From: Nematostella vectensis
Taxonomy: Eukaryota; Cnidaria; Anthozoa; Actiniaria; Edwardsiidae
Reading direction: 5' to 3'
Length of the DNA stretch: 64,000 nucleotides
Assembly: GCF_932526225.1 (NCBI RefSeq)
Contig: NC_064035.1
Span: 12,220,566 to 12,284,565, forward strand
Part shown: piece by piece, positions 1-11,725 of the stretch
How positions within the stretch are numbered: the first letter of the stretch is position 1
Layout of the letters: each line of letters begins with the position of its first letter
Position numbers and translations under genes: made by a program
Notes under the pieces: model-generated
Seen by the model: only the letters and a program-made list of their open reading frames with translations
What the model was told of the DNA's origin: nothing
Database searches by the model: none

Positions 1-481
1 TTTCTATTGAAATTTGCCATAACTAGCCGCGAACATTAATTCATTTGTATCCTTTATTATTAATCTGTCCCTGTAGTGTTTGTTATGATTCTTGAAAAAG
101 TTTTGTGTTTGTCAAGTAATTTAAAGCTGATTTAGTAGTTTATAGAAGGCAACAGTTGCATTTCTCTCATCTCAAGTTTATGCTTCTCACTTTTTGTTAT
201 TGTTATTGTTACTATATCTTATAAATATATTAGATATGTGATACTACTGTCAATTAAATAGATACAGAAAGGCACTCTTTGAATTTCAGGGTTATCTGGT
301 ATTTACTATGTACTGGGCAAATAAACATGAGGTTTAAAACATTACACTTCATGGCACATGCTGACTTTAGAGGCAATTGTTGAGTGTAAAAGCTCTGTCT
401 ATGGGGTTAGATACATTTATTGCATGGATTTTGTGGATTTATTGAAAAAAACTGGCTTATAACTTTACCTATTTCTTACAG

Positions 482-3400
482 CCCCTCAGGGAAGCTTGTC
501 CAGATTGAATATGCCCTAGCAGCAGTTGCCGCGGGTGGGCCATCTGTTGGAATCAAAGGTAGGTATACCTACATTCAAAAAAAGAACACCAGTTTTCTTT
601 GATCATAGCCAGATGGCACAGTAACATGCCTTAATGATAAGAGAACGATAAAAACTGTTGGAATACAATCACCTATGATCTATACCTCTGACACACTTAC
701 TGTAATTGGCAAGTGTGTTTTATAAAACAGAACATTACACAGTTATCAAAATAATAGTGAAAGATATATTAGTTTCTAGAGAAAAATAATAATAATTGGA
801 AGAATCAAAGTCAGGCAAATAAGACTTGCTAGTTACATAGTTGGTTTGTTGTAACAGAAAAAAAAACAGTGATCTGTTTTTATTGTACTGTAGCTAATAA
901 TGCATATATTTATTTCAGCTTCTAATGGAGTTGTTTTAGCTGCTGAAAAGAAACAAAAGTCAGTACTCTATGATGACAGTACAATTTGCAAGGTATAGAA
1001 CAGCATAACTCATGATACACCTGTCAATGCTCAAAGATAGTGACAAAACTATGGTAATACTATTGGTAGTGATGGTAGTTATAACAATGTTTGATAAGGA
1101 TGCTCTCTATCAGTACTACGTAGGTGGTTTTCATAGGTGTTACAGTACATACAAGAAACCAGAAGTAAACATTTGCAACTTCCAATGAAAAACCCTAACT
1201 CAATCAATGAAATACAGTCGGTTTTACAACCTGTGTTGTTATGTTGTCATTATAAGGTTGAGATGGTCACCAAGAATATTGGAATGATCTACAGTGGGAT
1301 GGGCCCTGATTACAGGTACAAGAAAGCATTACCAAACTTAGTACGTTATTGTTCAATTATTATTATGTTGTTAAATTTCAATTACTGCATTATTTAACAT
1401 AATTCCCTTGAAATAGTTCTACAACCCAGAATTTTTTAAAACTTGGAATAAACAATATTGAAGTTTAGGGTTTTCAAAAAATGGGGGTAACCGACCTCCT
1501 TTTTCACAACAGAGGGTTGTACTTTTGACGCGTTTTTACTGATCGCGCGAGGAAAAATCACAACTCTAAATGTTCAAAAGTAGTGCCTATAGTCTTTAAA
1601 AAAATAAAATTCTGTTTGTCGAGCTGCCAAAATCCGATCCCCTAAACAATAACCCGTAGTGGCAAACGTTCAAAACAAATCACATTTTAAGAGATCGCAC
1701 TAAAAGACACTGTGTTCGCCACTATTTATACGGTAAAAAGCGCCATTTTGAAGTATTTTTATGGCTTTTAATAGAAAATAAACAAATTTCTACAAGCCAA
1801 TTTTTTTCTTTCAGTATATCATTTTTCTGTATATATTTAACTATTTGAGCAAATAAAAAATGGGGGTAACCGACTTTGTTTTTCTGTCAAAGCGATTTTA
1901 AGTAAAAAACACGCGCCTTTTGCTTTGTTTTCTTGTACAACTGTGGAACGCGCGCACACTTAATACTGGAAAATTCGAACAAACAACGCACGCCACTATG
2001 CGCTTAAATTTAGGGGTATGGTTGCTATTTTGGAATTGCAACCTTTTTCACAAACTTGCAATCTTCTTGGGAGCCTACCAAGTCACTAAAGTGTTAAAGT
2101 GACAATCGTGCTAAGTTGACTTCCAGCAAGCTGATGAAAACCTCAACTGACAAAAGCATCTATTAGAATCAGCGCCATATGCTCTGAATAATCAGGCACA
2201 TTATCAAAAAACATCCACCAGACATACTGCTTTTACAATGTTTAAAATATTTTTGGTGTTTTCAGTTAAAAAAACACTTGAGATTTTAGTGTAATTGAAA
2301 GGAAGTCAACTGGTGCAATTGCCCCTTTGAGTGATTTATAGAATACTTTTGCTAAAATCAAAAGGCAAGGCCCTTGCCAAGTCATGGGTTACAGCAGTAA
2401 TAACTGATAAAAGTTTGTTATATAAACTTAGATATATATTTTTTGTCAATTGAACAGAGTACTTGTACGGCATGCTAGAAAAATAGCTCAGCAGTACTAC
2501 CTGATGTACAAAGAAAATATCCCAACCTCTCAACTCGTCCAAAGACTGGCATCCGTCATGCAGGAATACACACAATCAGGGTAATTTTGTGATCAAAACT
2601 TTACTAATTTTTAAGGGCATGATCAAATGTTTTTTACCTGGTAGTGACATTTCTGTACTTGACAGAATAGTATGGATGTACTGCCCCACACAGTCTACTT
2701 TTGTGTATTTTTTATGGGCTGCTACAGACTTAGTTTTAACACATTTAGCCTTGACAGTGTTTTTTGCTATGTTTACCTGGTGTTTTTCACAATGTGACGA
2801 GTCGTGTTGCCATCTTTTGTTGTTGTTGTGGCTGGGTACAAGCTTGGGATGAGGAGAGGGTTTGAAACAATGCCTGCTTTGAACCTAGCTTTTTCTGGTA
2901 GCTCATTACTTAGAGGGAGTTCTGGTAAAATGCTCCTTGGGTAGCTTGCGGTTGTGTGCCTAGAAGAGTCTTCCTCCTCCTCGTCTCCTACTGTAACTAT
3001 AAGCCTCTCTTCTCTTGACAGCATTCTTAGTTAGTCTAAAGAACTTGTGGGTTGCTCATAAGCTTGTGCATACAGTACATACCACAGGGTTTAAAAACCC
3101 TATTTAAAGATGCATTGGTCAGGCCTTTGGCGGGCTCTCGAAATTTAGGTGAATCCGCAAAATCCCCAAAAGGCTGCGAATTCTGCATAACTTGCTAAAA
3201 TGTTGAAAAAAGTCTGTGAAATCATGGGGAATTTGCCAGAAATTTTGCAAAACTCATACCATTGTACTACAATGAACATGAAGTTATAGGAGTGGTTTGT
3301 ATGCAATGAAGTCCAAATCTATCAGTAAACTGCCTTCAAAACTGAAGTACACTGAATGAACTAGGCACTAAAGGTTTTCTTTAAACTTCAAAGCAAATTT

Positions 3401-5948
3401 TTTATACAAATTAGCGAAAACCACCAGGTTTTTTGTCATGCTAAGTAGTAATAAATTGTATTTTTTTATATGGATATATTCGGATTCTAATTATGTTTTA
3501 AACAGAATAGTAAAAGAAGTATGCTGCTATTGTCTTTGCAACCTGTTGATGTAAGTTACAAAAGTAGTGATCAATAAATTTATGTTTTTGAAAACTGTTA
3601 AATCATTTTTCAGCTGAAGTAGCTACTTTTACATTTGTAGAGCAACAGCTATCTGGTATTTGTCACTCAAAATGTTATCACATAACGTCTAATATCCTAC
3701 ACAATGTATATGTTAGCAAAATAGTAAAAAAAACAATGAGAAAAAGATATCTACTACAAAATCAACCACTGAGATTTTCTGCAAAATTCCCGAGAAATCT
3801 TTGATGTTTCGCGAAATCCCCGCTAAATATGACTAAAAAAACGCGAAATTTGGCGTCTTTTTCCGCGAAATATCAGAAGGCCTGATTGGTTTTAGGCAAG
3901 CAGAAACCATACTCTTTACAAAGTCCTGCTGGGACCACCAAGTCCTTTGAATCTTCAAACAAACTTTGTGTTGACGAATATGTCACTCTCTTCAAATTAC
4001 TGTATTGTATGGTGATGTCACAGATACCAAACCAACAGTAGTTATTAATACTTCAATCCAGGTTTTTTTAGCTCGTTTTTGTTTGATCACCACTTTGAAT
4101 GGTGCTATTGCTTGATATCATATCATAGAGTGTAACTAGTACAGTAGCTCATGCTGACCTTATTTTGATTTGCATGCCTTGGTGGTTTTGCACTCCTCTA
4201 CAAATACTTTTTTTACTTTGTGATGTGTGACAAGTAGTATCATGTGTCTCACTGTGGACCTGGTATGTGCTGTTACTAGGAAAGGTATATTTTTCCAGTA
4301 AGTACTTTCCCATTTCTCCCCTTCTCCCCAGCTTGCAGGTGGCAGTCACACAAATGGCAGCTTGTTACAGGCTAAAGCACAATTTGTTAACCCATTCAAA
4401 TCAAAAGTGAAAAGTCAACATGTTGTTCATTTGGCTGTTAAATCTTGTTAACCTTGTTAACAACCTTGTTTACATGACTTGATGTACACACTACATGTCA
4501 TTCCTTCTGAATGTACAATGCTATAATTGTTTTTTGCTATTCCTTGTTCTTTCAGTGGTGTTCGTCCTTTTGGAGTCTCACTGCTTGTTGCTGGTTGGGA
4601 TGATGACCGACCATACTTATTCCAGTGTGACCCTTCTGTAAGTAATTTCTTCCTATTTTTGGGAAGTGTAGGTACAGTACAGCCTGCAGGGAACTCAACA
4701 TTTTGTGCGCGAATTTTGCGCGTTTTTTGCGTGTAGTTTGAGTGTAATTAGATTCATACACTCAAATTACACTCACCTTGAGTGGACTACATGCACCAAA
4801 CTATGTGCACTAGTTTGCCTCATTAACTGCAGCTCTTGTGTACTCACATGATTATAATAATTTTAGGGCGCTTACTTTGCTTGGAAGGCTACTGCTATGG
4901 GTAAAAATTATGTCAATGGAAAGACCTTCTTAGAGAAAAGGTAGGGATTCTTGAAAAGTTGTGTGCTTTTTTCACGGACAAAACAGTTTACATTTTCAGT
5001 CACGCATGAACCCTGTGTCTTTTTCGTATTTTGGCGGATGTCAATCATGACTTTTGAATTCTTCCAATTCTGCATCTGTCACAGCTTTAGATCGATTACA
5101 ACCAAAACAACATCAAAGTAGATCTCCTTCCTAGCTACTGTCACTGAGAAAATACTGATAAACACAGTTCAAATTGTTTCTTAGCTTTGTGTTTTATTGT
5201 TAATTAAGTTTGTACAAATGTTCCTACTGTATGTATATATTTAACTGAAAACAAGTGTAAACGCTTTTTTATTGCATCTCACCTGAATTTCAAAAAAAGT
5301 ATGTTTGCAGCATTAGCATTGCATACAAAATACTTGTGATCTTTGTTTTACGTTTTGTTTTTCAGGGGGAAAAATAATAATTTTATTATTGGTTGGTCAT
5401 CACAAATTATCTTACTGTTATTGTATTACTCCTTGCTAGATATAATGAGAGTTTAGAGCTTGAAGATGCAATACACACTGCAATTCTAACCCTAAAGGTA
5501 ACTAGATAACATTATATATTGAAGGTTGTACCCATTATGAAGTAAACCAGAGTACTTACCCCAGTTATAATTATATTTTCACGTTCATAACAATTTAGCC
5601 TCGGTCAGCGATTTTTTATTTAAATGATCTATCTTTAAAGTAATGATTTGTATCATAACGTACTATTAGTAATTTTGCCCCACCTATTGTACTTGCAATT
5701 GGATGATTTGTGGTAGTTCTTCTCAGGGGAGTCAAGAAATCATTATATTAAAAAAAATACTGGGGCTATTTGGAGAAAAACTGGAGGTTCTAGTAGTAAA
5801 GTGAATTAATTATTTGAAATGCTTGTAGGAAAGTTTTGAGGGACAGATGACTGAAGATAACATCGAGCTTGGAGTGTGTAATGAGAATGGATTCCGTCGA
5901 CTTACTCCACCAGAGGTGAAAGACTATCTAGCAGCCATCATCTCCTAA
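482..5948 (+). CDS. PSMA2: Proteasome subunit alpha type-2 (20S core), 5' end outside window
   Basis: Alpha-ring subunit of the 20S proteasome core in cytosol and nucleus. Eight exons are visible: 482-558, 919-992, 1257-1315, 2458-2580, 4556-4637, 4867-4940, 5440-5497, 5829-5948. All have AG/GT boundaries and compatible phases. They encode about 221 residues, starting in the N-terminal [13 protein letters not shown] motif characteristic of alpha subunits. Further recognisable blocks are [36 protein letters not shown], and a C-terminus ending in LAAIIS before TAA. The family is about 234 residues, so only the initiating exon (roughly a dozen residues) is missing, to the left of the window. Introns contain repeats, including a 765-bp TIR element in intron 4. 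No frameshift or stop is seen. Family identification is very secure. Confidence 0.96.
1477..1880. repeat. Direct-repeat pair inside PSMA2 intron 3
   Basis: The phrase AAAAAATGGGGGTAACCGAC occurs at about 1477 and again at about 1856, with GC-rich, CpG-containing sequence between (gacgcg, gatcgcgcg). This is unlike the surrounding AT-rich intron and suggests an inserted repeat. No coding potential is seen. Confidence 0.45.
2085..2334. mobile_element. MITE-like element in PSMA2 intron 3 (TTTACTTCC-TIR family, diverged)
   Basis: The left end reads roughly CACTAAAGTG...AGTTGACTTCC. The right end, read in reverse, is CACTCAAAGG...AGTTGACTTCC, giving imperfect terminal inverted repeats. The interior (ACTGCTTT..AATATTT..GTTAAAAA..TTGAGATT) resembles the element at 10144-10404. 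It is non-coding and non-autonomous. Confidence 0.5.
3120..3884. mobile_element. 765-bp TIR element with perfect 6-bp target duplication
   Basis: The ends are CAGGCCTT and AAGGCCTG, flanked on both sides by ATTGGT (3114-3119 and 3885-3890). Subterminal sequence is rich in CGCGAAAT/TTTCGCG motifs. There is no transposase ORF, so this is a non-autonomous DNA transposon. The CAG-type terminus recalls hAT elements, but a 6-bp duplication is not the classical 8 bp, so the superfamily is left open. It lies in intron 4 of the proteasome gene. Confidence 0.75.
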
Positions 5949-7186
5949 GCGTCTCACACACATGATGCATACATGATACTAATAGTGGAAGGTGTTTAGA
6001 AGAAAGGGCTAGGTCTAGGTTACATTGCATGCCCCAATGAGCTCAAACTAGTTGCATATGTGGCAACAACGCCACAATGTAACATTTTGTAATGCTACTG
6101 GAAGTAAAACTCTGCTTATCACGATTTGTTGTACCTGTCTCGTCAAACTACCTTCAACAAAACCAGTTATAAACAGTATGCTACAACTGCATGTTGTTCT
6201 GTTGTACACAAAAAATAAATCTCTTCTGGCTGTTAGCCTAACCTTCAACTTCTTGTTAGTTTTAATCGTGCTGTGGCTGGCCGTAGTGAACTAACGTAGT
6301 CTGCCTTCTCATAGGCTTCCACTGGGTGTTTTTCTTGGAGATCCAGCATCAAGTCGCTAACACCATCGTTACTTCCCAAGTCCTCTTTTTCGGCTAATCC
6401 CCAAAAATAAGAATCCTTTTTAGAATGATATTAAAACTAGATAAACTATATTGAAACCAGTTTAGTTATATGGAAACTGGTGTGTCTAAATGAAACCAGT
6501 TTAGTTATAATGAAAACAGCACTTAAATTGAAACCGCAACATACTTTTTAATTGCATTTTCTGGGCCTTTTAATAACCATGTAATAACCTTTTTCAAGTC
6601 TTTTCGTGATAATCCTTTTAATATACTTTTCGTTGGTCTTCTCATTGCCTCTTAATAGCCTTCTCTGTGACCCTAAGACAAAAAAGATATAACTCTGTGG
6701 GGACGTAAAACATTTTTACAGTATTGAGATAAACGCCACACTGCTTAAAAATCGACCGAGCTCGAACCCGGATCAGGTCAACTTGGTATTTCAGAGGTGT
6801 TACAACCTGGCCCTCTACATTGGGGATTGAGAATGTACCATAATTGCCAAAGGCTGTCATTATTTCTAGTGATTGGCTTTAGACCCTACGCCTGACCGGT
6901 GTTCTTGCCTGGTTTCCTGTGCTAAGAAATAAAAAATGAGGTAGCATGGGGTCTGATACGAACTCACTCATAGGAGATGTCACACCTCTTACTAAACACA
7001 GGAGACCCGGTAAGAATCTCTGCGACTATGCTGCACGCTAACTGCGGTCACACTATTATATATCTTCTCACGTACAGTGTATCGCGTGCGCGAGAGGATA
7101 AAACCGCTGCGATATCAGGTTACAAGTATCATCATAAACAAACCTGACACCCTCCATTCATTTAGGCGCTTCTAATCTATAGTTCA
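5949..7186. other. Gap between PSMA2 and the homeobox locus
   Basis: Holds the PSMA2 3' UTR. At about 6435-6535 there are short repeats of the phrase gaaaccagtttagttata. At 6640-6860 a GC-richer segment with an open minus-strand frame resembles no family I recognise. No supported gene. Confidence 0.5.
6214..6219 (+). terminator. Candidate polyadenylation signal of the proteasome gene
   Basis: An AATAAA hexamer lies about 265 bases after the PSMA2 stop codon, in an A-rich context. The assignment rests on position and motif only. Confidence 0.45.
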
Positions 7187-8678
7187 TTAAATCTGCGCAC
7201 TTGTTTTATCCGATTCCTCCGAGTCATCAGATCCGGATGATGCGCTCCCCGGCGTGCTAAGGTGGCTGGGCGGTAAGTGATGAAAGACGGGGTAGTAAGC
7301 ATACGGAGAGGGCATCCCGTAGAACCTCGCGTGTGGTAAGCTCATGGAGTGCTGTACAGGACCCGAAATGATCCCAGGACCCGAAACGATCCCAGGACCC
7401 GAAATGATCCCCAAAAGTACCCCAACTGATCCTCGGACCCGAAACGATACCGAGGAGTCCCCGAAATCAATCCCAAGGAATTGCGGTAATGGACAAAGGG
7501 AAAGCAGAAGAAATACTTGCAAGTTTTGAAGCATAATAAAGGGTTAAGAGCGACTCGATTTCTAAACAACGTGACTTAAAAATATTAAATTCCAACACAA
7601 TACTTCTATTTATTACATTGCCCGGCGTTAAACCCATAAACAGAGTCCAAAAGAAATACACAACTTTAAATTGCTACTGAAAGGAATACAGCATAAACAT
7701 AGCACAGCTTTGCTCAGATCAACCAAACTTTTGACCTTCCATCACACTCTTAACATTTTGCGGTTCCGACACATGACTCCGACACTATAAATCTCATTTC
7801 CGGTAAACATCACCCCTAAAAATTAATATTCATCTGACAACCAAACATGTATTTCACCACGAAATCCTTGTTCACACGAGCGAATATTTACCTAACACAT
7901 TTTAGGCAGCCGGTTTGGCCGAGAAGATGGAATGACAAAAGCACACTGAGTAATACACTCGAACAACCCTTCTACTATCGATGCAAAATATTAAGAGGAT
8001 GTGAAAGCAATATTATGTGAGTTTTGAATTTCCTCATGTAGTCGTGCGTATACCCCGGCATGATCTCACGATATGATAGGTCTTTCATTTACCGAAAACA
8101 AACATGCCAAAAAATAACTTTAAAACATTTCGCTTCCTATGTAAAGCAGCATGTCCCATCTGTAAAGACTTTCTTTTATGGCTTGTTATGTAAAAATGAT
8201 TTATCCACGCCGGGCTCCTCAAATTACTATCACATGAGTTGTTAGTTGACCCCAATTTTTGACTCAACCACTGTATTTCCCCCGCAGTCGTATATAAAAA
8301 TCTTAATACTATAGTTTTAGTTAATGTAAATTTCCTTTTAATAACACAAACAAAGCTAAATGTTTCATATGTTTTTTAAAACTGAAAGCCAATCCTTACA
8401 CATTCCTTTAGTTGTCCATTACTGTAATTCCTTAGGGTTCATTTCGGGGACTCTTGGGGATCGTTTCGGGTCCCGGGATCAGTTGGGGTACTTTTGGGGA
8501 TCGTTTCGGGTCCTGGGATCGTTTCGGGTCCTGGGATCATTTCGGGTCCTGTACAGTGCCTCTCTGCACTGTGAAAGGGGATGTGGGACGGGCTCATCGT
8601 CCACGGAGAAGCTCGGTGGAATTTGCGGTGCTGTTACGCCTGGATGCGTAGCTTGTACCGCTTATTCTTGAACCACGT
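7187..8678 (-). pseudogene. Homeobox downstream exon: homeodomain helix 3, in-frame stop, transposon-split C-terminus
   Basis: An acceptor (ctgtttcag) ends at 8679. The exon then encodes TWFKNKRYKLRIQA (8637-8678), which is homeodomain positions 47-60: W48, F49, K50, N51 and R53. TAA follows at 8634-8636. Beyond the stop the same frame reads HRKFHRASPWTMSPSH... to about 8560, is interrupted by the TIR element 7353-8555, and resumes as SMSLPHARFYGMPSPYAYYP to a stop at 7187-7189. The tail is rich in Pro, His, Tyr and Ser, with an acidic Ser end. Removing the element and one copy of its GTGC duplication (plus strand) keeps the frame, so the C-terminus was once coding. Either this exon is a pseudogene, or the present protein stops at homeodomain residue 60 and the rest is UTR. 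Confidence 0.7.
7353..8555. mobile_element. 1.2 kb TIR transposon inserted in the homeobox exon
   Basis: The termini are TGTACAGGACCCGAAATGAT and its inverse. TIRs are about 150 bp and highly similar, and each contains internal tandem copies of a GGACCCGAAACGATCCCA-like 18-mer. The flanks carry GTGC at 7349-7352 and 8556-8559 (4-bp duplication). A TA duplication at TGTACA is an alternative reading, but only the 4-bp reading restores the host frame. No transposase is seen inside, so it is non-autonomous; superfamily not assigned. Confidence 0.75.
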
Positions 8679-9014
8679 CTGAAACAGTTATTGGTTACTG
8701 ATAAGAAGGAAATACTTTCTATTTTCTAAGACGCAAGTAGGTGAGGGTGAATCTTATAGCTTCTTATTGACTCACATTTTTCGGCCAAAGTTCAACAACC
8801 TAACTTAGAAGATGTTATGTGATTCAATGAGATAGTCACGTGATGTGTGACGCAGCGTATCAAGCAGTCGTGCGTGTTATATTGAAGTTATTAAACGAAA
8901 ATAAGCAAATTTTTGTTCTGGAGCTCCAGTCCCAGGCAGTGTCTAAATCTATTACTACTTGCCAAGGATGTGAGGGGAAGCCTTCAAGTCCTTCTCTAGA
9001 CATGTTAAACAAAC

Positions 9015-9492
9015 CTGTATACTCCGAGGAGAAATTTCCAGCAAAAGAGCGAGTTGTTTGCAGGTTGACGCATCGAATATATGCAGATGATGAGAACGTC
9101 CCGTTCAAAACTAGCGTTTGGTAGGATATAAATTGAGTGCGGGTGATTTGAGAGTTGGCTCCATTATTCATCCTCGTATATGTTGTTTTTATTTTGCCCA
9201 AAATGCCGATGTTCGTTTCTGACATACTAATATTCTATTATCTGGCTCATACTACTCAAACTTCTATTACTCATACAACATGTTTGTAGTAGATTGCCTT
9301 TATGCTACTATAGACTTCAAACGATCTGGGACGAAACTGGTTGTATTCGTGTCATAATGTCTTTTGTAGCTTTTATCAAGACAAGTAGACCGAGATAAAA
9401 AATTAAGAAACATACAAATATATCTTAGACAAAAGATGATGTAACACTATACCTTTTTTGAAGTCCAATGGTTTTTGTTCTGGCAGATTCAT
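9015..9492 (-). pseudogene. Homeobox 5' exons, copy A (decayed duplicate)
   Basis: A 40-bp first exon at 9453-9492 (MNLPEQKPLDFKK, donor GTATAG) and a homeodomain exon ending at 9015 with donor GTTTGT correspond to copy B at 13086-13513. The homeodomain exon reads NSQITRTQFISYQTLVLNGT and continues to YI. Compared with copy B it has one extra C in the YID codons, which throws the rest out of frame. The acceptor corresponding to copy B is not preserved. Similarity to copy B extends through the intron and upstream to about 9700, showing a segmental duplication. Copy A is therefore the damaged one. Confidence 0.72.
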
Positions 9493-9699
9493 TTCTGGTC
9501 AACCTCTAATGTTTACCGGGGAAAAATCGATACTAAATTCTTAAAAGGGAAAGTGCAATAAAGAAGAACCTCGAAAAGCCATACCAAGTATTAAAATGAA
9601 TGACGCACTTTTGATCTTTGCATGGAAACTAAATAATCAGGGTTACTAGCAAAATTTGACAAACAAACAAGCTTTGATTTTCGTTGGTTAACATAATTA

Positions 9700-11220
9700 G
9701 TCGCATCGCAGGGGCATTATCCAAACTGCTTCCCAATTCAATGAACCACTCTATCGAACTCTAATTTCCACATGGTTATATAAATAAATGAACAAACAAA
9801 CTAACAAACCCACACACAAATAAATGAATGAATACGTGAGTGAGTGAGCGAACTTAGCCACCAATGCTCCCCTATTATTGGTATCTAGGTTGATTTACCT
9901 TATACAGTGTCGATTGTCCAAAAATCTGGCTAAGCCCGAGCTTCTCTGGCTCAAAGACGGCCCTTGAAAATCGATGTTAGGAGAATTCTCGAGCAGAATA
10001 TAGGCACTTGGTCTTGCGCCGCTAATATGCACTCGAATTCTCACAAGCAAACAGCTCGAGTAGCGCGATTGAGTAGTATAGTAGGAACCGAATTAGCCAC
10101 GAACTTTCAGGGAGTACTGATTTAGCGGGGGAATTGATTATCAGCGTCAAAGCCGCATTGTCACCAGTTTACTTCCGGAGGTCCGACTGAAACCTCGACA
10201 GTTAAAAAAAATAATAATCTATTAAAATCCGAGATATTTAACAGGCCATCCGCTCTAAATTACTAATCACATCCTCAAAAAAACCTCAAATAGACACACT
10301 GCTTTCAATATTTTGAAATATTTTTTCGCGTATTGCGTTAAAAATCATCTGAGATTGTTACGTAATCGACCGGTAGTAAAACTGGTGACAATGCGGCTTT
10401 AACGGTCTTGTTTTCCTGCAAACAATAAAACTTTAGTTCTGATCCTCCAGGTTTATCTCCATGAAAAACAATGCCCACTCCTTGAAGGGTTCTGCTGTCC
10501 ATGAACCTGGAAGAGTGTTGGTGATTCATTAGAAAATGATTTCTCTGTCCGATCAAAGCCAAACAAGAAAATCCCCATGAATCCATCTTTTCTAGCAAGC
10601 ACGGCATTCGTTATGCCCTAATAGATTTTAGATGTCCTAGGGTATTCTCCTTATATGTTAATAGAGCTGTATTTAACCGATAAAATACATGCAACTGCCG
10701 ATAAAATCCTCGTCTAGAGTGTAGCTGTGCGTCCAAAAGGTGGGACAAGCACTGCTGAAAAACTTGGATGCCGCTTACTAAGTACAGTGGTATATCACAT
10801 TTACGAGCTGTAAAAACAAGGAGTGTCTGTTTTTAGTCTGTTGCCTGTAAATTCTACATTTCATACTATATTTTGGTATCCGCTTCAATCCATCGGGATA
10901 ATAAATACCACAGGGAATCCCGTTATCAGGATAAAACCGAGTCAGGATAAAATACCAAGGGAAGCCCCGTTATAAGTGAGGTTTGAGTAAGAGGACTTAA
11001 GTCAGTTCACCACCGGAATCCGATGGTCGACGACCGGAGTCCATCGGAATTCGGTTGGCAGTTTTGGACATGTGTGTGGAATTGACAGGTTTTGACTCTT
11101 AGCCATGTCCTCACCCTAGGGGAGTGGGAAAAAACAGAAAAAAACAACCTGAGGGTACTGGCTAAACCCAGATTGCTTGTTGTCTAAAATGTTATGTACA
11201 CAGGTCCTGACTGTCTCCTA
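9700..11220. other. Gene-free stretch between homeobox copies
   Basis: Apart from the MITE above there is (aaca/aatg) microsatellite-like sequence near 9780-9850. A minus-strand open frame at 10338-10607 overlaps the MITE end and matches nothing I know. Near 11000-11060 short inverted phrases (caccggaatccgatgg / ccatcggaattcgg) are present. No gene supported. Confidence 0.5.
10144..10404. mobile_element. MITE with TTTACTTCC-type terminal inverted repeats
   Basis: The left end (about 10146-10178) reads GCCGCATTGTCACCAGTTTA and then cttccgg. The right end (about 10370-10402) is its inverse with few changes. The interior is AT-rich and non-coding. The same family recurs at 27720-27888 and, more diverged, at 2085-2334. 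Confidence 0.65.
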
Positions 11221-11250
11221 CGTCGGAAAGGCTTCTAATTGGCTTAAAAG

Positions 11251-11426
11251 TGACGTCATCATTTCTCGCTGGCTCGCGGGACAGTGAGCGCCAAGACTTT
11301 GCAAACCCGCTCGTATTTGAGATTCCCGGTATCCTTTACCGGTTTCGAAGGTATAAATAGCAAGCGATACATCTCGGCCTCATTTTGACCAAGTATGGCG
11401 GCTTTCCAGTGATTTCATGGCAAACG
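11251..11426 (+). promoter_or_regulatory. Orphan promoter and candidate first exon
   Basis: A perfect palindromic CRE (TGACGTCA, 11251-11258) lies 94 bp upstream of a TATA box (TATAAATA, 11352-11359). A transcript starting some 25-30 bp downstream would contain a five-codon ORF (ATG GCG ... TGA) and then ATG GCA AAC G at 11417-11426, directly before a consensus donor (GTGAGT, 11427). Local GC content rises here. I cannot find a following exon in the window, so the promoter may serve an unseen gene, a noncoding RNA or an LTR-like element. Confidence 0.45.
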
Positions 11427-11569
11427 GTGAGTAAATTTCGAACTAGCGCCTGCTTACTTGCTCGTTTCTATGAGAGAACACGGAACTCACCGACCTCGAC
11501 ATATTTAATTCCTGCTTTTTTTAACGCCTAGAGAACCCATCTTTTGAGGAATCCCCGGAAATTTCGATG

Positions 11570-11725
11570 TGCTCGCAGTTTTCGGCTAATGCTCGCATGC
11601 TCGCCCATTTTTCCCGCCGTGCTCGCATTGTATTTTTCCATGTGCTAGCTGCTCGATTTATTCAACAACTAAAAATGCTCGGTCTCGCATAAAAAACGGG
11701 GTGCTCGCAAGTGCTCACCAAAGAC
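11570..11725. repeat. Interspersed TGCTCGCA repeats
   Basis: The octamer tgctcgca and variants recur many times in about 150 bp (ctcgcagt, ctcgcatg, ctcgccc, ctcgcattg, ctcgcaag). This is a degenerate short-motif cluster with no coding sense. Confidence 0.5.

Noticed and set aside
2589-3024. Open frames with hydrophobic or Glu/Ser-rich stretches in PSMA2 intron
   Set aside because: No splice context, no similarity, and intronic position within a well-defined gene.
6745-6790. tRNA-like GGGTTCGAGCTC on the minus strand
   Set aside because: The T-loop lacks the C61 pairing and no anticodon or acceptor stem could be built around it.
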